A stretch of DNA of 64,000 nt, from positions 28,575-92,574 of the forward strand of contig DASUPK010000050.1 of NCBI GenBank assembly GCA_036276255.1, read 5' to 3'. The position numbers and the translations under genes are program-made. This document shows positions 8,478 to 16,793 of the stretch, piece by piece. Source of the DNA: DASUPK01 sp036276255 (GTDB lineage Bacteria > Actinomycetota > Thermoleophilia > Solirubrobacterales > 70-9). The notes below the pieces were generated by a model. That model worked only from the letters and a program-made list of their open reading frames with translations. It ran no database searches and was not told where the DNA came from. Numbering within the stretch: the stretch's first letter is position 1; each line of letters begins with the position of its first letter.

Positions 8478-8906
8478 ATGGCCGATCTCCACCCCGAGGC
8501 CCGCAAGCTGATCGAGTCAGGACGGCTCGCCCACATGGTCACGCTCAACCCTGACGGTGGCCCCCAGGTGAGCTGCGTCTGGGTCGGCTTGGACGGGGAC
8601 GACATCGTGAGCGGGCATTTGCCGCGCAACCAGAAGGTGAAGAACGTGGAGCGCGACGGGCGCGTGGCGATCTCGATCGAGACGGACACCGTCAGCGAAA
8701 TGGGGCTGATCGAATACCTGGTCGTCCGCGGGACCGCGCGGGTTGAGGAGGGAGGCGCGGCGGAGTTGCTGCAGCGGCTCGCGCACACCTACCTCGGGCC
8801 GGACGTGAAGTTCCCGCCCATGGACGACCCGCCCGCCGGATACGTCATCCGGACCACTCCGGAGAAGGTCGGCGGGGTCGGGCCGTGGACGGGCAAGAGC
8901 GTCTAG
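8478..8906 (+). CDS. PPOX-class F420-dependent (or flavin) oxidoreductase-fold protein
   Basis: A 142-residue split-barrel protein of the pyridoxamine-phosphate-oxidase-like superfamily. The pattern GRLAHMVTLNPDGGPQVSCVWV followed by a turn and HLPRNQKVKNVERDGRVAISIE is typical of the actinobacterial F420-dependent PPOX group that reduces small-molecule substrates with F420H2. ATG 8478 is preceded directly by an in-frame GTG (8475). The stop TAG is followed by cggccaccgg, resembling the left end of the interspersed repeat. Cofactor assignment (F420 versus FMN) is by family resemblance only. Confidence 0.82.
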   Translation: MADLHPEARKLIESGRLAHMVTLNPDGGPQVSCVWVGLDGDDIVSGHLPRNQKVKNVERDGRVAISIETDTVSEMGLIEYLVVRGTARVEEGGAAELLQRLAHTYLGPDVKFPPMDDPPAGYVIRTTPEKVGGVGPWTGKSV

Positions 8907-8942
8907 CGGCCACCGGGCGAAGCCGGGCATACTCTCGCCGCA

Positions 8943-9929
8943 ATGCGCATCTTCAGCGGCATCCAGCCGACAGGGCGAAAGCACCTCGGCAACTACATCG
9001 GGGCCATCCGCCAGTACGTCGACGGCCAGGACCGGGGCGATCCGGCGATCTACTGCATCGTCGACCTCCACGCGCTCACCGTCCCCTGGGACCCGGTGAC
9101 GCTTCGCGAGAGCGTCTACGACACGACCACCATCCTGCTCGCCGCGGGACTCGACCCGGAGCGCTCCATCCTCTTCCGCCAGTCCGACGTCCGCGAGCAC
9201 TCGGAGCTCACCTGGTACCTGTCGGCGCTGACCGCGCACGGCGACCTCAACCGGATGACGCAGTTCAAGGAGAAGTCAGCCAAGCAGCGGGAGCTGGTCT
9301 CGGCGGGCCTCTTCTTTTATCCCGTGCTCCAGGCCGCGGACGTGCTCGCCTACAACGCCGATGAGGTCCCGGTCGGCGAGGACCAGCGCCAGCACATCGA
9401 GCTGACCCGCGAGATCGCGAGGCGGTTCAACGAGCGCTTCGGGCCGATCTTCGCGGAGCCCGAGCTCCGGGTCCCCGAGGTCGGCGCCCGGATCATGGAC
9501 CTGCAGGAGCCGACGAACAAGATGTCGACGACCGGTGGCAGCGAGCAGGGGACCGTCCTGGTGCTCGACGATCCGAAGACGGTCACCAAGAAGATCAAGA
9601 GCGCGGTCACGGACTCGGGCTCCGAGGTGAAGCGCGGCAAGGGCAAGGAGGGGATCGCGAACCTGATCGAGATCCTGGCCGTGGCACGCGGGGCGAAGGA
9701 GGAGGAGATCGAGCGTGAGTTCGAGGGCTCCGGGTACGGCGACTTCAAGGGCGCCGTGGCGGAGGCCGTCGTCGAGTACCTCGCGCCGGTCCGCGAGCGC
9801 TACGAGGAGCTGCGGCCGGACCAGGCCGCGCTCGAGAAGGCGCTCGGGGCGGGCGCGGAGAAGGCACGCGCGATCGCTGCGGAGACGCTCGCCGAAGTCC
9901 GCTCGGCCATCGGCGTCGGTCCGGCCTGA
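8943..9929 (+). CDS. trpS: Tryptophan--tRNA ligase
   Basis: Class Ic aminoacyl-tRNA synthetase of 328 residues that charges tRNA-Trp. Residues 1-20 hold the HIGH-type signature (FSGIQPTGRKHLGNYIGA), and the KMSKS-type loop is NKMSTTGGSEQGTV near residue 194. The VGEDQRQHIELTREIARRFN segment is diagnostic for bacterial TrpRS. Length matches the family. ATG start. It lies upstream of scpA with a 21-nt gap and is probably cotranscribed with it. Confidence 0.97.
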   Translation: MRIFSGIQPTGRKHLGNYIGAIRQYVDGQDRGDPAIYCIVDLHALTVPWDPVTLRESVYDTTTILLAAGLDPERSILFRQSDVREHSELTWYLSALTAHGDLNRMTQFKEKSAKQRELVSAGLFFYPVLQAADVLAYNADEVPVGEDQRQHIELTREIARRFNERFGPIFAEPELRVPEVGARIMDLQEPTNKMSTTGGSEQGTVLVLDDPKTVTKKIKSAVTDSGSEVKRGKGKEGIANLIEILAVARGAKEEEIEREFEGSGYGDFKGAVAEAVVEYLAPVRERYEELRPDQAALEKALGAGAEKARAIAAETLAEVRSAIGVGPA

Positions 9930-9950
9930 CCTGGCTCTACTGTTTCGCGC

Positions 9951-10676
9951 GTGACCTCGGTCGCCGAGCTTGACCTCGACCTGGACGTCTTCCAGGGTCC
10001 GTTCGATCTGCTGCTCGCGGTGCTGCTTCGCGAGGAGATCTCCCTGTCCGAGGTCCCGCTCGGCGAGATCGTCGTCGCCTACGTCGATCACATGGGGGAG
10101 GCCGGCGAGGTCGCCCTCGATCTCGAGGCGGTCACCGAGTTCCTGGTGCTGATCGCCGCCCTCTGCGAGCTCAAGTCGCGGCTCCTGCTGCCGGCCGAGG
10201 AGGGCGAGGAGGAGCTTGGGCCGCGGGAGGCGGCGGACGAGCTGCTCGCGCGGATGCTCGAGTACCGCCGCTACAGCGAGGCCGCAACCATGCTCAGCGA
10301 GCGGCTGGAGCGGGAGGGCGGAGTCCTCTATCGCTCGGCGCCGCTGCCGGCGGAGCTGCGTCGCGCGGCGCTCGATGCGGCGACGAAGGTCTACGAGCCA
10401 GATCGCGTCGGCGTCGCGCTCGGGGACCTGCTCACGATCCCGCCGGCGCCCGACACCCGCCACATCCGCACGACGGTCACGATCCAGCGGCGTCTCGGCG
10501 TCGTCAGGGAGCTGCTGCGCACGCGCAAGACACTGGACTTCGACGAGGCCTTCGGCAAGGAGGACCGCTTCACCCAGGCGGTCACGCTGTTCGCCCTGCT
10601 CGAGCTCTATCGCCGCGGAGAGGCGACCTGGACGCAGACGGAGACCTTCGGCCGGATCGAGGTGCACGCGCAGTGA
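9951..10676 (+). CDS. scpA: Segregation and condensation protein A
   Basis: Kleisin subunit (241 aa) that bridges the SMC heads and binds ScpB in the condensin-like complex that compacts and segregates the chromosome. The N-terminal motif FQGPFDLLLAVLLREEISL is the ScpA hallmark; a central acidic linker and a C-terminal winged helix (RFTQAVTLFALLELYRRGE) follow. GTG start. It overlaps scpB by 4 nt (GTGA), so the two are translationally coupled. The smc partner is in this window at 53219. Confidence 0.95.
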   Translation: MTSVAELDLDLDVFQGPFDLLLAVLLREEISLSEVPLGEIVVAYVDHMGEAGEVALDLEAVTEFLVLIAALCELKSRLLLPAEEGEEELGPREAADELLARMLEYRRYSEAATMLSERLEREGGVLYRSAPLPAELRRAALDAATKVYEPDRVGVALGDLLTIPPAPDTRHIRTTVTIQRRLGVVRELLRTRKTLDFDEAFGKEDRFTQAVTLFALLELYRRGEATWTQTETFGRIEVHAQ

Positions 10677-11248
10677 CGGCTGACGGATTGGCCCAGACGA
10701 TCGAGGCGCTGCTCTTCCTCTCGCCGGATCCGGTCCCCGCGGCCGAGCTGGCCGAGGCGATCGAGGTGGACGAGGAGGCCGTCGCGCAGGCGCTAGACGA
10801 GCTGGAGCGCGGCCTCACGGACGATGGGCGGGGCGTGCGGCTCCGCCGGGTCGCGGGCGGCTACGCGCTCGCGGCGGTTCCGGAGGCGGAGGACGCGGCT
10901 CGGCGCCTTCTGGCAAAGCCCCGCACCCCGCCGCTGACCCAGGCCCAGGCCGAGGTGCTCGCGATCGTCGCCTACCTGCAACCGGTGTCGCGACCCGAGG
11001 TCGCCCGAATCCGCGGGGTGTCCTCGGACTCCGCCGTCGCGTCCCTGACCGAGCGCGGGATGATCGAGGAGCGCGGGCGGACCCAGTTCGGCGCGGTCAC
11101 CTACGGCACGACGCCGCTGTTCGAGAAGCTCTTCGGCCTCTCCGGCCTGGACGCCCTGCCCGATCCCGCGCAGTTCGATCCGACCCCAGAGGACGAGCGC
11201 GAGCTCCGGGAGCGCCTGCTGAAGGCGGGTGAGCAGCGGGTCGAGTGA
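10673..11248 (+). CDS. scpB: Segregation and condensation protein B
   Basis: ScpB (191 aa), a dimer of tandem winged-helix domains that binds the kleisin ScpA in the SMC complex. Visible hallmarks are IEALLFLSPDPVPAAELAEA at the N-terminus and LTQAQAEVLAIVAYLQPVSRPEVARIRGV in the second domain, then GTTPLFEKLFGLSGLDALP at the end. The GTG start overlaps the scpA stop; its own stop overlaps the GTG of the next gene by 4 nt. Confidence 0.95.
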   Translation: MTADGLAQTIEALLFLSPDPVPAAELAEAIEVDEEAVAQALDELERGLTDDGRGVRLRRVAGGYALAAVPEAEDAARRLLAKPRTPPLTQAQAEVLAIVAYLQPVSRPEVARIRGVSSDSAVASLTERGMIEERGRTQFGAVTYGTTPLFEKLFGLSGLDALPDPAQFDPTPEDERELRERLLKAGEQRVE

Positions 11249-11994
11249 GGGGCCGGCTGGCAGCCGGTCTCGCGCTGGCGGCGCTCGTGGCGGGAACGAC
11301 GGCGGGCGCTTCGGCCGAGCGGGTGGCGGAGACGGCGAGCGACCAGGTCCTCGTGGGGCGCTCCGTCCAGAAGCGGGCGATCCAGGCCGTGCAGATCGGC
11401 GACCCGGCCGGGTCGCGGGTCGCGCTGGTCGTCGGCGTGATCCACGGCGACGAGCCCGGGGGGCTGCGCATCCTCGCCGCGATCAAGCGGCGCGCCGCTG
11501 ATGAGCGGGCGGCGCTGGAGGGCACGCAACTCTGGGCGATCGAGACGGTTAATCCCGATGGGCTGAGGGCACACACCCGCAAGAACGCACACGGCGTGGA
11601 CCTGAACCGCAACTTCCCCTACAGATGGCGAGACGACGTCCCACGTTCGAACGGCTACTACCCCGGCCCGCGACCGGCCTCGGAGCCGGAGACGCGGTCC
11701 GTGCTGGCGTTCGTTCGCCGGATCCATCCCGATCTCTCCATCTGGTACCACCAGCCCTGGGGCGCCGTGCTCGCCTGCCGGGGCAGGCCGCCGATCGCGG
11801 CCGAGTACGCCAAGCTGGTCGGCATGCGTACGAGCTGCAGGGGCAAGGGCCTGCACGGCACGGCGATCACCTGGGAGATGCACGCGTTCCCGGGTACCGC
11901 CGCCTTCGTGGTCGAGATGCCTCCCGGGAATGTCACGGGGGCCACTGCCGATCGCCAGGCGCGGGCGGCCCTGACCGTCGCGGAGGGTCGCTGA
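11245..11994 (+). CDS. Secreted M14-family zinc carboxypeptidase-like protein
   Basis: A 249-residue exported protein with a signal peptide (residues 1-24, ending AGASAE). It has the M14 zinc peptidase core: HxxE in GVIHGDEPGG, NPDGLRAHTRKNAHGVDLNRNFP with the substrate-binding Arg/Asn, a late zinc His in IWYHQPWGA, and the catalytic Glu in FVVEMPPG. The short form resembles murein-peptide-cleaving (MpaA-like) or succinylglutamate-desuccinylase-like members. Overlap with scpB and 1-nt spacing to an amidase gene suggest a wall-remodelling role; the substrate is not known. Confidence 0.82.
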   Translation: MRGRLAAGLALAALVAGTTAGASAERVAETASDQVLVGRSVQKRAIQAVQIGDPAGSRVALVVGVIHGDEPGGLRILAAIKRRAADERAALEGTQLWAIETVNPDGLRAHTRKNAHGVDLNRNFPYRWRDDVPRSNGYYPGPRPASEPETRSVLAFVRRIHPDLSIWYHQPWGAVLACRGRPPIAAEYAKLVGMRTSCRGKGLHGTAITWEMHAFPGTAAFVVEMPPGNVTGATADRQARAALTVAEGR

Positions 11995-11995
11995 G

Positions 11996-12703
11996 ATGAT
12001 CCGCGTACTCATCGCTCTGTTCGCGGTCGCCGCCACGATCGCCGCCGGCACGGGATCGGGCGCCGGAGCCCAGCCGCCCGCCGCCACGACATATTCGGCG
12101 CCCACAAACACCGGCGCCGCATCAACCACGAAGCCGCCCATCCACAAGATGCTGATCCCGTATCCGAAGAAGCGGAAACGGGAGATGGCCGCCTACTCCA
12201 AGCGCCACTACGGCCAGTACAAGTGGCGCCTCAACAACCCTCAGACGATTGTCATCCACTACGCGGTGGCCGGCAGCATCAGCTCGATCTTCAACACCTT
12301 CCGCAGCGATCAGCCCGACGTCGAGTTCCACGAGCTGCCCAACGTCTGCTCGCACTTCGCCGTCTCCGCCTCCGGTGCGGCCTACAAGTTCGTGCCGCCG
12401 ACGATCCGTTGCCGCCACACGGTCGGCCTCAACTGGACCGCGATCGGGATTGAGCACGTCGGCTTCTCCGACCAGGACATCCTCGGCCGCCCGGCGCAGC
12501 TCAACGGCTCGCTGCAGCTCGTGCAGTGGCTCCGCTGCCGTTTCGGGATCCCGGTCAGCCAGGTGATCGGCCACAACGAGAGCCTCTCCTCGCCCTTCTA
12601 CAAGGAGCTCGACCCGCGTTTCCAGGGCCAGACCCACGGCGACTGGACTCACTCCGACATGCAGATCTACCGGTCCGACCTGAGCAAGCTCGGCTCCTGC
12701 TGA
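11996..12703 (+). CDS. Secreted N-acetylmuramoyl-L-alanine amidase (Amidase_2/PGRP-like)
   Basis: A 235-residue exported amidase-like protein. Signal peptide at residues 1-25 (ending GAGAQ), then a Thr/Ala/Pro linker, then the Amidase_2 fold: first zinc His in TIVIHYA, HTVGLNWTAIGIEHVG with the conserved I-G-I-E, VIGHNE, and a late TH..D region (QTHGDWTHSDM) as in the zinc-binding C-terminal motif. It likely cleaves the amide between muramic acid and the stem peptide. It follows the M14 peptidase by 1 nt. Ends with a Cys that may pair with C in RFRC/RCRH-type positions. Confidence 0.85.
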   Translation: MIRVLIALFAVAATIAAGTGSGAGAQPPAATTYSAPTNTGAASTTKPPIHKMLIPYPKKRKREMAAYSKRHYGQYKWRLNNPQTIVIHYAVAGSISSIFNTFRSDQPDVEFHELPNVCSHFAVSASGAAYKFVPPTIRCRHTVGLNWTAIGIEHVGFSDQDILGRPAQLNGSLQLVQWLRCRFGIPVSQVIGHNESLSSPFYKELDPRFQGQTHGDWTHSDMQIYRSDLSKLGSC

Positions 12704-12725
12704 GGGCCGCCGCCACAATGGCGGC

Positions 12726-13417
<692 letters not shown>

Positions 13418-13421
<4 letters not shown>

Positions 13422-13792
13422 GCGATGAGAGGCTGTGGGCGGTTCGCGGCGCCACCAAGGCGCCAAGCAACAACCCGGACACGATCGTCGAGGCGACCGA
13501 GGAGTTGATGACGGAGCTGATGGCCCGCAACGACCTCTCGATCGACCGGATGGTGAGCTGCATCTTCACGTCGACCCATGATCTGAACGCCGAGTTCCCG
13601 GCGGTCGCGGCCCGCAAGCTCGGGCTCGACAGCGTGCCGCTGCTCTGCGCCCAGGAGATCGACGTGCCGAACGGGATGCGGTCGGTGATCCGCGTGCTGC
13701 TGCACTACTACGGGCCGGCCGACCACACGCCGGCGCACGCCTACCTCGGCGAGGCTCAGGAGCTTCGCTTCGACCTGAAGGCGGCCCAGTAG
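13418..13792 (+). CDS. aroH: Chorismate mutase, AroH (monofunctional trimeric) class
   Basis: A 124-residue AroH-fold chorismate mutase converting chorismate to prephenate for Phe and Tyr synthesis. Characteristic segments are WAVRGATKAPSNNPDTI with the active-site Arg, SCIFTSTHDLNAEFPAVAAR, and VPLLCAQEIDVPNGMRSVIRVL with the second Arg; HAYLGEAQELR ends the core. It is coupled to rluB by an ATGA overlap and lies upstream of hisC, DAHP synthase, tyrA and aroA, so it belongs to the aromatic operon. Confidence 0.96.
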
Positions 13793-14307
13793 CTCCCCAG
13801 GTTCGCGAGGCCGCCCCGGACGACACCGAGGCGATCGTCTCGGTCACCGTCGCGGGCTGGCGGAGCGGCTACCGCAACATCGTGGCCCCGGACCGCCTCG
13901 CCGACCTTCCGGTCGATCGCTGGCGCCACGAGGTCGGCGTCGGGTTGCGGAGGCCGGTCGCCGACGCGTTCACCTACATCGCAGAGCTGGACGGCGGCTT
14001 CGTGGGCTATTGCTACGTGGCGGCTCCATCGCTGGAGGCCGACCTCGGCCCGGATGTGGCGGATCTGGTCGCGATGTACGTGGATCCGGACCACTGGCGG
14101 GAGGGGGTGGGAAACGCCCTGATGAACGCGGCGTTCGAGCGGCTGGCCGAGCTGTCCTACGAGGAGGCGGTGCTCTGGACGTTCAAGGAGAACGGCCGCG
14201 CCATCGCGTTCTACGAGCGCCACGGCTGGCGCCCCGACGGCTCCGAGAAGATCCACGCGCGAACGGGTGAGCCGGCGGTCCGGTACCGCCGTCCCGTAAC
14301 AATGTGA
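13789..14307 (+). CDS. GNAT family N-acetyltransferase
   Basis: GNAT-fold acetyltransferase using acetyl-CoA; substrate unknown. Conserved pieces are the N-terminal VREAAPDDTEAIVSV, WRSGYRNIVAPDRLADL, LVAMYVDPDHWREGVGNAL with the pyrophosphate-binding loop, and AIAFYERHGWRPDG. The first conventional start is GTG 13882, which would remove about 31 residues including the first strand and helix. No ATG, GTG or TTG lies upstream in frame. I infer initiation at GTA 13789-13791, overlapping the aroH stop as GTAG, 7 nt after GAAGG (13777-13781), giving Met-Ala-Pro-Gln (172 aa). A damaged start is the alternative. Confidence 0.82.
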   Translation, partial: VAPQVREAAPDDTEAIVSVTVAGWRSGYRNIVAPDRLADLPVDRWRHEVGVGLRRPVADAFTYIAELDGGFVGYCYVAAPSLEADLGPDVADLVAMYVDPDHWREGVGNALMNAAFERLAELSYEEAVLWTFKENGRAIAFYERHGWRPDGSEKIHARTGEPAVRYRRPVTM

Positions 14308-14311
14308 GCCG

Positions 14312-15406
14312 ATGACCGTCACGTTTGCCGAGAAGCTCTCGCGGATCCCCCACTACGAGCCGGGGACCTCGCTAGACGACGCCAAGGCCAAGGCGGAGAC
14401 GGCCGACGCGGTCAAGCTCGCCTCGAACGAGTCTCCCTTCCCGCCCCATCCCGATGTGGTGGACGCCGTGTCCCGGGCGGCCGCGGAATCGAATCGCTAT
14501 CCGGACCCCGAGGCCCGCGCCCTCCGCCGGGCGATCGCCGACCACCACGAGACCGATCCGGCTCGGATCGCGGTCTCGAACGGCTCCTGCGAGATTCTCC
14601 TCGCCGCCTCGCTCGCCCTCTGCGAGCCAGGCGACGAGATCCTCTATGCCTGGCCGTCCTTCTCGATGTATCCGCATCTGCCGGCGCTCTCGGGGGCGCG
14701 GGAGATCCGCGTGCCGCTGGCCGAGGGTTACGTACACGACCTCGACGCCATGCTCGAGGAGGTCACCGCGGCGACCCAGTTGCTGATCGTCTGCAACCCC
14801 AACAACCCGACAGGTACGCACCTGCCGGCGGAGCGCATCGGCGCCTTCGTCGAGAGCGTCCCGTCGCGGACCACGATCATCCTCGACGAGGCCTACGTCG
14901 AGTACCAGACCAATGACGACCCGGACACGACGGTCGACCTGCTGGCCAAGCACCCGAACGTCGTCCTGCTTCGGACGTTCAGCAAGACCCACGGCCTCGC
15001 TGGGATGCGCGTCGGCTATGCGCTCTGCTCGCCGCAGTTCAGGACAGCGGTCGACGCCGTTCGCCAGCCGTTCAGCGTGAACGCGCTCGCGCAGGCGGCG
15101 GCGGCCGAGGCGATCCGCCATCAGGACGACGTGGCCGACCGCGTCGAGAAGAACCTGATCGAGCGCGTCTTCGTCGAGGACGCCCTGCAGGAGCTGGGCT
15201 TCGCGACTGCGGAGTCCGAGACCAACTTCGCCTGGATCGAGCTGGGCGACCTCGACGAGGGGGAGGTGGTCGCGGCCCTGAGCAGGGCCGGCGTCGCGGT
15301 CAGGCCCGGCACTCCGCTTGGGGGCCCGGGCTGCCTGCGGGTCACCTATGGCACCCGCGCCGAGAACGAGCGCTTCCTCGCCGCGTTGCGCGAGATCGCG
15401 GGCTGA
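14312..15406 (+). CDS. hisC: Histidinol-phosphate / aromatic aminotransferase
   Basis: PLP aminotransferase of fold type I, class II (364 aa). Visible are LASNESPFPPHP, the phosphate/PLP region SNGSCEILL, CNPNNPTGTHLP, DEAYVEY with the ring-stacking residues, and the PLP lysine in TFSKTHGLAGMRVGY. HisC converts imidazole-acetol phosphate to histidinol phosphate; many HisC-like enzymes also transaminate phenylpyruvate or prephenate. Placement between chorismate mutase and DAHP synthase and away from other his genes favours a role in Phe/Tyr synthesis, alone or as a dual-function enzyme. ATG start. Confidence 0.9.
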   Translation: MTVTFAEKLSRIPHYEPGTSLDDAKAKAETADAVKLASNESPFPPHPDVVDAVSRAAAESNRYPDPEARALRRAIADHHETDPARIAVSNGSCEILLAASLALCEPGDEILYAWPSFSMYPHLPALSGAREIRVPLAEGYVHDLDAMLEEVTAATQLLIVCNPNNPTGTHLPAERIGAFVESVPSRTTIILDEAYVEYQTNDDPDTTVDLLAKHPNVVLLRTFSKTHGLAGMRVGYALCSPQFRTAVDAVRQPFSVNALAQAAAAEAIRHQDDVADRVEKNLIERVFVEDALQELGFATAESETNFAWIELGDLDEGEVVAALSRAGVAVRPGTPLGGPGCLRVTYGTRAENERFLAALREIAG

Positions 15407-15438
15407 ATCCTTCGACTTCGCCTGTGACGTCTGCTTCA

Positions 15439-15534
15439 ATGTCCGTAATGCAGCACCGCGCACACATCGCTTCACCCACGAGCCGCTTCGCGGCTCGCAC
15501 GCGCGCGTATTTCTACTTTTGGCGATTTACCTAG
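15439..15534 (+). CDS. Aromatic-amino-acid leader peptide (candidate attenuator peptide)
   Basis: A 31-codon reading frame between hisC and DAHP synthase. Codons 24-30 read Tyr-Phe-Tyr-Phe-Trp-Arg-Phe (15508-15528), then Thr and TAG: six aromatic residues out of seven. Four of the seven use AT-rich codons (TAT, TTT twice, plus TAC/TTC neighbours) that are rare in this GC-rich window. This is the arrangement of classical leader peptides whose ribosome stalls when charged tRNA is short. An in-frame GTG at 15424 and a second ATG at 15448 are other possible starts; none has a clear Shine-Dalgarno. Inferred, not proven. Confidence 0.72.
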   Translation: MSVMQHRAHIASPTSRFAARTRAYFYFWRFT

Positions 15535-15563
15535 GCGTCCGGCCCGCGGCTGCCATTAGCCGC
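15479..15563 (+). promoter_or_regulatory. Candidate transcription/translation attenuation region of the DAHP synthase gene
   Basis: Two hairpins flank the aromatic codons of the leader peptide. The first is CGAGCCGC (15479-15486), loop TTC, GCGGCTCG (15490-15497). The second is GCGGCT (15546-15551), loop GCCATT, AGCCGC (15558-15563). Segment 1 equals segment 4 and segment 2 equals segment 3, so 1:2 plus 3:4 pairing can be exchanged for 1:3 or 2:4. A ribosome stalled at 15508-15528 would cover segment 2 and leave 3:4 free. I see no T-tract, so control may be at translation or Rho-dependent. Confidence 0.6.
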
Positions 15564-15684
15564 TGACGCAGAAGCACCACTCGCCGGGCGCCGCTCCACC
15601 CGAAGTGGCGTGCAGGAACGCCGCCGCGCGGTGATCCAGACCCCAAGGACCGTCGCCAGACCAGTAGAAAGAAGGAGCCTCAGG

Positions 15685-16779
15685 ATGAATTTCAAGATGA
15701 AGGAGCTACCGAGAAAGCAGTCGGACCGCGTCCGCGACCAGCGGATCGAGCGGGTCGTCGAGCTGGTCTCGCCGGCCGAGATCCTCGAGGACCTGCCGCT
15801 GGGGCCGAAGCGAGAGGACGCCGTCGTCGGGCACCGCGCCGAGGTCAAGGCGGTCCTCGACCGGGAGGACGACCGCCTGATGGTCGTGGTCGGCCCGTGC
15901 AGCGTGCACGACCCCGAAGCGGCGATGGACTACGCGCAGCGGCTCAGCGCCCGGGCGGCCGACCTGCGCGACGACCTCTGCATCGCAATGCGCACCTACT
16001 TCGAGAAGCCCCGCACCACGACGGGGTGGAAGGGCCTGATCAACGACCCGCACCTGGACGACTCGCGGGACGTCAACTACGGCCTGCACACTGCCCGTCG
16101 CCTGCTGCTCGAGGTCACCGACCTCGGCCTGGCCGTTGGCTGCGAGTTCCTCGACCCGATCACCCCGCAGTACATCTCTGACGTGGTGGCCTGGGGCGCG
16201 ATCGGCGCTCGCACCACCGAGAGCCAGATCCACCGCCAGCTCGCCTCCGGCCTCTCCATGCCCGTCGGCTTCAAGAACGGCACCGCCGGCAGCGTCAAGC
16301 TGGCCGTCGACGCCGTCCGCGCGGCCGCGGGGCCCCACGCCTTCGCGGGCGTGGACGTGAGCGGCACCCCGGCGATCCTCTACACGGAGGGCAATCCCGA
16401 TTGCCACGTGATCCTGCGGGGCGGCAAGGGTGCCCCGAACTACGACGCCGAGAGCGTCGGCGGAGCTCTCGAGCAGCTCGCCGACGCCGGCCTGCAGGAG
16501 CGGATCGTCGTCGACGCCTCCCACGACAACAGTGGCAAGGACCACGAGCGCCAGCCGCAGGTGGTGAGCGAGATCGCCGATCAGATCGCCGGCGGCGATG
16601 GAGCCATCGTCGGAGTGATGATGGAGTCGTTCCTCGTTGCCGGCCGCCAGGACCTCGAGTCCGATGGGGACCTGATCTACGGGCAGTCGATCACCGACGC
16701 CTGCATGGACTGGGACACGACCGTTCTGACCCTGGACCGGCTCGCCTCGGCGGTGCGAAAGCGCCGCGAAGCCGGCTGA
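15685..16779 (+). CDS. aroF: 3-deoxy-7-phosphoheptulonate synthase (DAHP synthase, type I)
   Basis: First enzyme of the shikimate pathway, joining PEP and erythrose 4-phosphate (364 aa). Type I (AroF/G/H) hallmarks are VVVGPCSVHDPEAAMDYA, MRTYFEKPRTTTGWKGLINDP, GARTTESQIHRQLASGLSMPVGFKNGT split over residues about 170-200, and VDASHDNSGKDH with metal-binding residues. ATG 15685 with a GAAGGAG ribosome site 8 nt upstream; in-frame upstream codons to 15610 are probably untranslated. Preceded by an aromatic leader peptide, so probably feedback-regulated by Tyr, Phe or Trp supply. It is followed after 14 nt by tyrA. Confidence 0.96.
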   Translation: MNFKMKELPRKQSDRVRDQRIERVVELVSPAEILEDLPLGPKREDAVVGHRAEVKAVLDREDDRLMVVVGPCSVHDPEAAMDYAQRLSARAADLRDDLCIAMRTYFEKPRTTTGWKGLINDPHLDDSRDVNYGLHTARRLLLEVTDLGLAVGCEFLDPITPQYISDVVAWGAIGARTTESQIHRQLASGLSMPVGFKNGTAGSVKLAVDAVRAAAGPHAFAGVDVSGTPAILYTEGNPDCHVILRGGKGAPNYDAESVGGALEQLADAGLQERIVVDASHDNSGKDHERQPQVVSEIADQIAGGDGAIVGVMMESFLVAGRQDLESDGDLIYGQSITDACMDWDTTVLTLDRLASAVRKRREAG

Positions 16780-16793
16780 CCTAGGTTCTGCCC

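Noticed and set aside
13882..14307. GNAT gene as a pseudogene cut at the 5' end
   Set aside because: The frame is intact upstream to the aroH stop and codes for conserved residues, so a non-standard start is favoured, though not proven.
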